A program made the translations under genes and the position numbers. A stretch of 64,000 bases of DNA from the NCBI RefSeq assembly GCF_033115175.1, contig NC_084845.1:622501-686500 (forward strand), given 5' to 3'. Of the stretch, positions 55,640 through 64,000 are shown in pieces. The notes beneath the pieces were generated by a model. That model was not told where the DNA came from. It saw only the letters and a program-made list of their open reading frames with translations, and ran no database searches. Within the stretch, counting starts at the first letter, position 1. The number at the start of each line of letters is the position of its first letter. This stretch comes from Lepus europaeus (lineage: Eukaryota > Chordata > Mammalia > Lagomorpha > Leporidae).

Positions 55640-57953
55640 CCTCTTTACATTCTTTAATAAATTAACTCCTATGCTTTTTACTGAATTCCTTGAAATTATC
55701 ATTTTTTTAAGATTGTGGCCAATTTTTTGTAAAATTTCCATGTTGCCAAAAGATTAAACTTTTGAATATTTTTTCAGGGAAGCCACAGGAGGGATATTCC
55801 ATCTTCCTTGGGCATTGTCTTTAGGTAGCACAGGATGCTCTAGTTTTTTCAGTATTGGGTATGTTAGTTTTGATTATTTTAATGTTGTCAGATGTCCTGT
55901 CTTCAAACCTACTGTTTTTCCTTTATAGTTAGTTAACACTCAGGAGATATTCTAAGTTATTAAATATATTGTCTTTTACTCACAGTTTTAGGAACCACGG
56001 ATGATTTGCTAACTCGCTGTGTTCTTATGAGGTGACATTGCACTTGGGGTAGACTTCCTATCCCCCACTATTCCTCCTTTCTTTTTTTTCTCACTTTCAC
56101 TCATGTATCCGTATCAACAAGGATTCACAGATTCTAAAACTTCTCATTGGGTTATAATCTGGAGTTCTGAAGTTGTCATTATTTACTCTGATACAACATC
56201 AGAATAAAGCCAATGAGAGCTTCGTCAATCTGGTTTCCTTTTCCCGCGGCCCTGTTACCATGTCAACACTGTTCCCTGGGAACTTCTTTCTGGTACAACA
56301 AGGCACTCCAGAATCCTTTCCTTGAACAAGAATCAGCCGTTTCACAAACAAGTTTTGCTTCCTTTTGTTCCAATCATTAGATGGGCTTTGGCTACTGGTA
56401 TGCCAGTGCTTCAAGGCCATGTCAGAACACAGTGAAATTTGGTCATAAGTGATATCCATGCCGTAATATTAGGCAAAGCCCTCAACCAGACTCCAGTGTA
56501 AGTAACATTTGCATTCAGGGAAATGAACAAACTTTATTTATACTAGAAGAGTTTGGCAAATGCATTTATCAATGTAACCTACATGCTGCAAAAGAGCTAG
56601 AAGAACTCCATGACTCCATGATGCCATACATTCCCACTTGTCCTTTTCCAGGAGATTTCCCCATAAGGTGACAACTACTGTTCTGCTAGCTTAAATCACA
56701 GTTTTGGCTTTTGGCTTGTTCTATAAGCTCATAGGAAAGTATAATCTGTCTCCTTTGTAATCCCAGGATTCTAATTTTAGAAGGGATTGAGTGATGGCAC
56801 CATGAAATTAACATCATTGAAATCGCTTGTTGCTGAGATTTGCTGAGTGCAGGGAAACAGCGCCACACAGGAAGCATGAGACTTTGCTTAGGAGGCAGAA
56901 GCAGGAGGAGGGGAGGGCTAGACCAACATATTTGTATGCTCTCTGGCAGGCTTTGGGTTGTAGGGATGACCTCTTGTTGTCTGGTATTTGGTGCTGGCAT
57001 GACAGGTGCAGCAGAAATGCTGCTTGATGTGCAAGATTTGGGTAACGAGATGGGTGGGGTCACAGTCCTGGATCTGGGGTCTTCACATGAAAGGCGGACT
57101 CTAGAGAAGCTCCCAGCACTCCTTGGAATTAGTTAGCTATGGGTGGTCACCAGCTTTCTAAAATGCTAAACATCATCACATGCAGAAAACAAGAATCATC
57201 AGAGCTGTTTGATGTCTGGCTTTTCTTATTCCTGATGTTAATCAAGATGATGTGTCAATAATTCATACCTTTTATCAATTAATAGTTTCTACTTTTTATG
57301 TTTATGTATTATTGAAAGGCAGAGTTATGGGTGGGGTGGAGATGTGAGAGAGGAAGAGAGAAAGAGAGACAGACTGGGTGACATAATGATGTGGTGGAGC
57401 AACCATTATATAGCTAAGATGTTAACTGCCTAACAGGTGTCCTCAGATGAGCCATGTCTCAGTGAGGCAACCGTCTTTTACCCAATCTTTCTCTAGTTGT
57501 CCTTCTTTGTCACTCTTTGTAGAGCTGTGTATTATAAATTTCCCAGGGCTTGGTTAGCTGTCATCACTAGGGAATGTGCTGTCTGTTGTCTTGGCCACTT
57601 CCTGGAGGAAAGGAGTTTCATTTGTTCTCTGGGACCCTCTCCCATCTATTCCCTACTCTAACCACTAAAGGAGCTCTTTGGAGATGTTCAGGTCCATGAT
57701 AAAAGTCCTTTGTCCCTGTAGTCCCGTAATACTTCAGTGACCAAGTCAAAACCATTCCTTCCATGTTGGCATTAACATTATGAATATTTCAAGCCATATC
57801 TAAACAGCAGCACAGTGCTTCAGAAGACCATGTCAACAGCTCTTAGGTTAGCTTTCCAAGCTAGTGTAAATTGAATGGGTAGAGGGACAATAAGCCCAGT
57901 GGGTACTGCCTATTATTTACACTGATAGCATAAGGTTACCAAACCTGGTAATT

Positions 57954-58315
57954 GTAGGCAGCCTTTGAACTAGTTATGGCCAATCTTGGCTTGTGGATTT
58001 CCTGGGATAAGAAAGTCACATACTCCCATCCTGAAGGAGGATGACATGCTGAAGGAGGATGATAATCAAGAACACTCTGTTAAAATTATCTGTGCCACCG
58101 GAGGCCCTGATAAGTTGGTTACTTATGTTGTTATCTTTTGTGCTTCTTTGTGCTTCTTTGTTTTGCAGCTGGTTATGTATAAATACCACTGGACTTTAGA
58201 ATAAATGAGCCTTGATCAGCTTTGTTGTCTTGGCTACATTCTCTGTGCCCTTGTCCCTCTTTTCATTCCCACTCCCTCCTTCAGGTTCCATTCGACTGGT
58301 GTTGCGACCTGTGCA
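57954..58315 (+). mobile_element. 5' LTR of the class II ERV fossil
   Basis: Starts TGTAGGCAGCC and ends GACCTGTGCA, two bases before the primer site. It has a TATAAATA box at about 58177 and AATAAATGAG at about 58200, giving a U3-R-U5 layout of about 362 bp. Confidence 0.72.
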
Positions 58316-58317
58316 AG

Positions 58318-58335
58318 TGGCACCCAAACAGGGAC
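58318..58335 (+). promoter_or_regulatory. Retroviral primer-binding site, lysine tRNA type
   Basis: TGGCACCCAAACAGGGAC matches the tRNA-Lys3 complementary site used by many retroviruses at 16 of 18 bases. Part of the fossil ERV. Confidence 0.82.
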
Positions 58336-58943
58336 CTGAATACGAGGGACAGAAGTGAGGAACCCTGCCATAAAGGCTGCAGCAACAACACAATACTGAG
58401 AGGAAGACGGTAAGTACCCAATACCGCTTGCCTCCAGGATAGTTGTGAAAGGGGCAATTATGGGACAAGCACAAGGTAAGCAGGCCGTGATAAAGCTATA
58501 AAGACTCCATTACAGATGCAGAGAATAGGGTTAAAAAGTGAGCCATAGAACAGTTCAGCGATGCAATAGGAATAGTCAGTCCCTGGTTCGCTGAAGAAGT
58601 TGTGGATGAGCAACATTGGGATTTGCTGGGAAAAGAGTTAAATGTGCATTTACAGAAACAAAGCAAGCCATGACAAAGGCTGTAAAGAGAAGGTAAGCAA
58701 GCTGGGATAAAGGCTGTAAAAACTTTATTGTAGATGCAAGGAATAGGGTTAAAGAAGCAAACTGTAGAGCAATTTATCAATGCTGTTGAAAAAATTAGTC
58801 CTTGGTTTGCTAAAGGTGTTGTGGATGAAAATGAAACTATTTACTCTGGGAGTGGAAAACATAAATCAGTGTACACTGGACACCCCCCACTCTACATTTA
58901 AATATTTCAGTTGAAGTAAATGTTACCTTTGTAAAGTTAATAT

Positions 58944-59274
58944 ATTTCTTTTTTGACAGGCAGACTGGATAGTGAGAGAGAGAGAGTGACAGAGAGAAAG
59001 GTCTTCCTTTTTGTCGTTGGTTCACCCTCCAATGGCCGCTGCGGCCTTCGCATCACGCTGATCCGAAGCCAGGAGCCAGGTGCTTCTCCTGGTCTCCCAT
59101 GCGGGTGCAGGCCCAAGGACTTGGGCCATCCTCCACTGCCTTCCCGGGCCATAGCAGAGAGCTGGCCTGGAAGAGGGGCAACCGGGATAGAATCTGGTGC
59201 CCCAACCGGGACTAGAACCCGGTGTGCCCGCACCGTAAGGCGGAGGATTAGCCTGTTAAGCCACAGTGCCAGCC
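58944..59274 (-). mobile_element. C-repeat SINE inside the ERV fossil
   Basis: Complete reverse-strand C-repeat with the exact duplication GTAAAGTTAATAT at 58931-58943 and 59276-59288. It inserted after the ERV. Confidence 0.95.
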
Positions 59275-61760
59275 TGTAAAGTTAATATTAATATGTGAAA
59301 TGAGGGATTGTGGTGACAAAGTGTCCTGACTACCCATTCTGTTTTTGTATTATGTACTAACTCTACCCATATTATTGATAGGAATGCTTGGGCACATTAT
59401 GCTTGGTTTGCTTTACAAAAAGAATGTAAATCCAAGTATGCTACAAATGGTTAAGATTCCACAAACCTGCAAGAATGTAACAATTACAGATAATAAGAGT
59501 CTACTATCATTATGGCTAAATGGTTACCTCCTATGTTCCATCCACTGAAAAATTTGTTGTCTTATCAAAAAGAGATGTTGCAAATATTTAATGAAACCCA
59601 AATCACTAACTTTAGAGTAATGCAAAATGTTAGCGAATTTGTTAATTGGACTGTGTGCACCTCAACATGTCTGTTCAACAAGTAAAATGCCTCAGATCTC
59701 CATGCCATGGGATTGTCTAGCTAGTTCTCAGGCTGTCTGCAGCAGCTTGAGTTGTTGTATTGGAACTGTACTGTTTTTTATGTCTCTGACATGGGTGCCC
59801 AAGAAGCTAATTCCCCCTCAGTTATGTTTCAATGTATCCTTAAAACACCTTAAATCTTATTGTGTTTGATTGCTGGATGTATACTTGTATGAGAAATTTT
59901 GTATTGTATTCTTATGATGATGTGTTAAGTACGCCTACACCTCTATGCAACCTTAGGGCCAAGTGTAAGGACCGATTTTTGAAATGGAGAGGCTTGTATC
60001 TAGGTTTGGCTCTAATAAACAAGTAACTTGTCTGTCGGATAACCTTCTGCTGCTCCTTGGGAGCCTGGCAAGTTCCCGGGGAGGAGGATAAAGGAATGTT
60101 TCTGATAAACAGGTAGGCACACTTCGTGTCTTGGCTCTCTGGCCAAGATCTGGGACAGGATGCACTGCTTGCCTAAAATCTTGGCAATGAGCCACCCTTG
60201 TCCTTGGGGGCTTTAAGAGGGAGCCAGAACAAACCTCTGCTGCTGCTGTTTCATCCCGGGGGAACACGCAGTCAAGCTGATCGTTAAATGTGCCCATGAT
60301 GTTTACTAATGATGTTTAATTCTCAGTATGGATCCTTTCCCGGTGCTGTGTGAAGATTGCCTAGTGATGACCACAGTACTGTAAATTCTACAAAACATAA
60401 GTACAATGTGAACATGGATTGATTGGCTACTGTGGCTGAGGTGTTGTGTGACAGTCCCTTTGATGAGGAATTAGCAAAATGGATTCACTTAAAAACAGGA
60501 CATTCAGGACCTGCCACTCTGCTTGATATGTCATTACAAAAATCACCAAGGAGGGCTATGCCTGATAAATGAGGGTGCTATAAATGTGGGCAGCAGGGAC
60601 ATGTGCAAAAAAAATTTGTCCAAAAGTTAAAGATCAAAATAAGACTCCTCCTGGGATTTTCCCCCGGTGCAAAAGGGGAAGGCATTGGGCCAATGAATGT
60701 CACTCCAATACTGATAAAAAAGGTAATTCATTAAAAGAAAAAAGTTCAAAAAACTAGAAGCAGGGCCGGCCCTAGGCCCCATCCCAACAAAACCAACAAA
60801 TTTTGGGGGCCATGACATTTGTTCCTCAACACAACACCCTAAATACATCAATTCCCTCCACAGAGCCACAGAGGGTAGTGCAGGACTGGACCTCAGTGCC
60901 ACCTCCTATACAGTATTGACTCCTGAGATGGGCCCACAAGCCCTCCCTACTGTGACTTTCGGTCCTTTGCCAACTGGATTTTTTTGCTTCCTACTGGGCA
61001 GAAGTAGTACAACCATGAAAGGGTTACAGGTTTTTCCTGGAGTTATAGATGCTGACTTTACTGGTGAAATAAAAATTATGGCTCAAGCCAATAATGTAAT
61101 TGTAACCTTAACTCCCGGACAGCATATTGCTCAATTAATTCTGCTCCCCTTATCTTCAATTGGTAAGTCCTTCTCAAATAAAGAGGAAATAAAGGTTTTG
61201 GATCTTCTGATGCTTTTTGGATACAACCCATAACTAAGGGCCAACCCAAATTTTCCTTAAAATTAAATAAAAAATTATTCAAGGGTCTTTTAGATACTGG
61301 AGCTTATGTCTCTGTTATTTCAGCAGCAAACTGTCCTACAAAATGGAAAGAGGAAATTACCATGACTCAGTTACGAGGTATTGGTCAGAGTCAGGGGCTA
61401 GAACCAAGTTCAGAGTTGTTACAATGGAAAGATAAAACAGGCAATACAGACGCATTTTAATCATATATTCTAGGAGGACTGCCCATTAACCTATGGGGGC
61501 CGGATTTTTTTTTCTCCCACTCCCTACAACTGTCATTTAGAGTCTATAATTAATTAGTGATTTTGCCACTTCCCAGGTAATGATCGGAATTCAAACAAAT
61601 GGACTCAATTTCTCTCCCTCCCACCTCTTGTAAGCAATTTTCTTTTAATATATAGAAAAATCAGGCAACACATTATGATCCTTTTATTCAGTATAAATAT
61701 ACATTTATTTATACAACCTATTTATCCTCCTTGTGACCCTTAATTCCTTCATATATTTCT

Positions 61761-62089
61761 TTTTTAAAAAAGATTTATTTACTTATTTGAGAGGCATTGT
61801 TATAGAGAGAGGAAGAGACAGAGAGAGAGAGGTCTTCCAACCACTGGTTCACTCCCCAAATGGCCACAATGGCCAGAGCTGTGCCAATCTGAAGCCAGTT
61901 GCCAGGAGCTTCCTCTGGGTCTCCCACGTGGGTGCAAGGGCTCAAGGACTCGGGCCATCTTCTACTGCCTTCCCAGGCCACAGCAGAGAGCCGGACTGGA
62001 AGTGGAACAGCTGGGACTCGAATTGGCACCCATGTGGGATGCCAGCACCGCAGGCAGGAGCTTAGCCCACTATGCCACAATGCCAGCGC
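61761..62089 (-). mobile_element. C-repeat SINE at the ERV fossil's right flank
   Basis: Reverse-strand C-repeat; target duplication CCTTCATATATTTCT and CCTTCATACATTTCT (61746-61760; 62090-62104). Confidence 0.93.
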
Positions 62090-62251
62090 CCTTCATACAT
62101 TTCTGTCTGAAAAGCTCACTGCAGAATTTCCTTCATGTGGAATGCTGACACACACCTGCACAATTCTCCTGTTTCCTCCTCACGTTTATGGGATTGTTTC
62201 TCCAGGCGTTGGTTTTCATGTTGACAGTTATTTTCAGTTAGCACTTTATTT

Positions 62252-64000
62252 TTTTTAAACTTTTATTTAATGAATATAAATTTCCAAAGTACAGCTTATG
62301 GATTACAATGGCTTCCCCCCCAATAACTTCCCTCCCACCTGCAACCCTCCCCTTTCCCGAACGCTCTCCCCTTCCATTCACATTTCATTTTCAATTCTCT
62401 TTATATACAGAAGATCAGTTTAGTATAAATTAAGTAAAGATTTCAACAGTTTGCCCCTGCATAGCAACACAAAGTGAAAAATACTGTTTGAGTATTAGTT
62501 ATAGCATTAAATCACAATGTACAGCACATTAAGGACAGAGATCCTACATGATATTTTTAAAAAATTGATTAATTTCCTATGCAATTTCCAATTTAACACC
62601 AGGGTTTTTTTTTCATTTTCAATTATCTTTATATACAGAAGATCGATTCAGTATATACTAAGTAAAGATTTCATCAGTTTGCACCCACACAGAAACACAA
62701 AGTGTAAAAATACTGTTTCAGTACTAGTTATAGCATCACTGCACATTAGACAACACATTAAGGACAGATCCCACATGAGACGAAAGTACACAGTGACTCC
62801 TGTTGTTGACTTAACAATTTGACACTCTTTTTTATGCTGTCAGTAATCTCCCTAGGCTCTAGTCATGAGTTGCCAGGGCTATGGAAGCCTTTAGAGTTAG
62901 CCGACTTCGATCTTATTCCAACAGGGTCATAGTCAAAGTGGAAGTTCTCTCTTCCCTTCATAGAAAGGTACCTACTTCTTTGATGGCCACGTTCTTTCCA
63001 CTGGGATCTCACTCGCTGAGATCTTTCATTTAGGTCTTTTTTTTTTTCTTTTCCATGGTGTCTTGGCTTTCCATGCCTACAATAGTCTCATAGGCTCTTG
63101 AGCCAGATCTGAATGCCTTAAGGGCTGATTCTGAGGCCAGAGTGCTATTTAGGACATCTGCCATTCTATGAGTCTGCTGTGTATCCCGCTTCCCATGTTG
63201 GATCGTTCTCTCCCTTTTTGATTCTATCAGTTAGTATTAGCAGACACTCGTCTTGTTTGTGTGAACCATTTGACTCTTAGACCTATCAGAGTGATCAATT
63301 GTGAACAGAAATTGATCACTTGGACTAGTGAGATGGCATTGGTACATGTCACCTTGATGGGATTGTATTGGAATCCCCTGGCACATTTCTAACTCTACCA
63401 TTTGAGGCAAGTCTGATTGAGCATGTCCCAAATTATACATCTCCTCCCTCTCTTATTCCCACTCTTATATTTAACAGGGATCACTTTTAAGTTAAAATTT
63501 ATACACCTAAGAAAAATTGTGTGTTAATTACAGAGTTCAACCACTAGTACTAGAACAAAACAAAAATACTAAGATGGATAAAGTATTACATTGTACATCT
63601 ACAGTCAGCACAAGATCTGATCAAGACACTGTTTCTCATAGTGTCCATTTCACTTCCACAGGTTTCCCCTTTGGTGCTCACTTAGTTGTCACCAATCAGG
63701 GAAAACAAATGATATTTGTCTCTTTGGGACTGGCTTAATTCACTCAGCATGATGTTTTCCAGATTCCTCCATCTTGTTGCAAAAGACCAGGTTTCATTGT
63801 TTTTGACTGCTGTATAGTATTCTATAGAGTACATGTCCCATAGTTTCTTTATCCAGTCTACTGCTGATGGGCATTTGGGTTGGTTCCAGGTCTTAGCTAT
63901 TGTGAATTGAGCTGCAATAAACATTAATGTGCAGATGGCTTTTTTGTTTGCCATTTTAATTTCCTTTGGGTAAATTCCAAGGAGTGGGATGGCTGGGTTG
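62252..64000 (-). mobile_element. L1 (LINE-1), 3' portion, continues beyond the window
   Basis: Minus-strand L1 matching 2612-4960 but without the SINE and with only a short T-run where the first L1 has the long polypyrimidine tract. The 3' UTR has two tandem modules at about 62386-62551 and 62614-62781 (offset 228 bp). Confidence 0.92.
63682..64000 (-). CDS. L1 ORF2 C-terminal end (partial)
   Basis: Open to the window edge. It encodes the ORF2p C-terminus NPAIPLLGIYPKEIK, then KTWNQPKCPSAVDWIKKLWD, ending HLFSLIGDN and stop at 63682. This is the tail of the RT-containing L1 protein. Whether the rest of ORF2 is intact cannot be seen here. Confidence 0.85.
   Translation of the reverse strand, partial: NPAIPLLGIYPKEIKMANKKAICTLMFIAAQFTIAKTWNQPKCPSAVDWIKKLWDMYSIEYYTAVKNNETWSFATRWRNLENIMLSELSQSQRDKYHLFSLIGDN

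Larger units (their letters stand above)
46026..57930 (+). repeat. Segmental duplication, copy B (about 11.9 kb)
   Basis: Direct repeat of 8577-20435. Copy-specific changes include an L1 tail insertion (49840-50179), absence of the nested SINE found in copy A, a 15-bp tandem repeat of GCACTATCAAAATAG at about 51755-51784, and a small CT-run change at about 54660. The right end falls 23 bp before an ERV LTR (57954). Confidence 0.95.
57954..61560 (+). mobile_element. Class II endogenous retrovirus, mosaic fossil
   Basis: Parts in order: a 5' LTR (57954-58315), a lysine-tRNA primer site (58318-58335), a leader and gag start (MGQAQ near 58459), a repeated leader/gag segment (about 58480-58600 and 58690-58820), env-like sequence (about 59340-59870), a possible second LTR-like block (about 59957-60295), a gag nucleocapsid zinc knuckle (near 60590), a dUTPase-like segment (about 60960-61180) and a protease-like segment (LLDTGAYVSVIS near 61290). 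The part order is not that of a simple provirus, so two elements or a rearrangement are involved. The dUTPase placed before protease, and the primer type, point to betaretrovirus-like class II. It is broken, with many breaks, and is interrupted by two SINEs. Confidence 0.75.

Overview
This is mammalian nuclear DNA, almost certainly from a lagomorph and most likely the European rabbit. About half of the window is interspersed repeat. The dominant SINE is the tRNA-derived C-repeat, which is specific to lagomorphs, and it sits beside L1 elements with a lagomorph-type 3' UTR. There are no bacterial-style operons, rRNA genes or CRISPR arrays. Three intact host coding genes are visible: two near-identical vomeronasal type-1 receptor (V1R) genes on the minus strand and one KRAB C2H2 zinc-finger gene between them on the plus strand. 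The V1R proteins read most like human VN1R1. The zinc-finger protein reads like the ZNF211/ZNF416/ZNF419/ZNF551 group. Both families lie together at human 19q13.4, so the window probably belongs to the orthologous V1R/KRAB-ZNF cluster (inference from remembered protein sequences).

Layout: 1-2.6 kb holds fossil retroviral pieces (an LTR fragment and a minus-strand class II pol remnant). From 2.6-8.6 kb there is a minus-strand L1 with both ends, an open ORF1 and an internally deleted ORF2. From 8.58-20.44 kb lies duplication copy A with the first V1R gene. From 20.4-23.1 kb there is a V1R pseudogene scrap, a SINE and an L1 tail. From 23.3-34.8 kb the KRAB-ZNF gene runs from a GC-rich promoter through two short exons, a 127-nt KRAB-A exon, an 8.7-kb intron filled by an old L1 riddled with SINEs, and a final exon with 11 tandem zinc fingers. 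From 34.8-46.0 kb there is non-coding DNA with SINEs, two LTR fossils, a MaLR-like LTR and an EMC4 processed pseudogene. From 46.03-57.93 kb lies copy B, a direct repeat of copy A, with the second V1R gene. From 57.95-61.6 kb there is a mosaic class II endogenous retrovirus fossil. From 62.25 kb to the end there is a second L1 on the minus strand.

The genes do not form a pathway. The V1Rs are pheromone-type GPCRs of vomeronasal neurons, and the zinc-finger protein is a predicted TRIM28-recruiting repressor. The strongest observations are these: an approx. 11.9-kb segmental duplication whose V1R copies differ mainly in one 223-bp tract (a gene-conversion signature); copy-specific SINE and L1 insertions that post-date the duplication; a SINE insertion carrying an apparent 3' transduction; two forms of L1 3' UTR differing by a tandem 228-bp module; and a KRAB-ZNF gene with an in-frame 39-nt micro-exon. 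I found no wholly new biological system.
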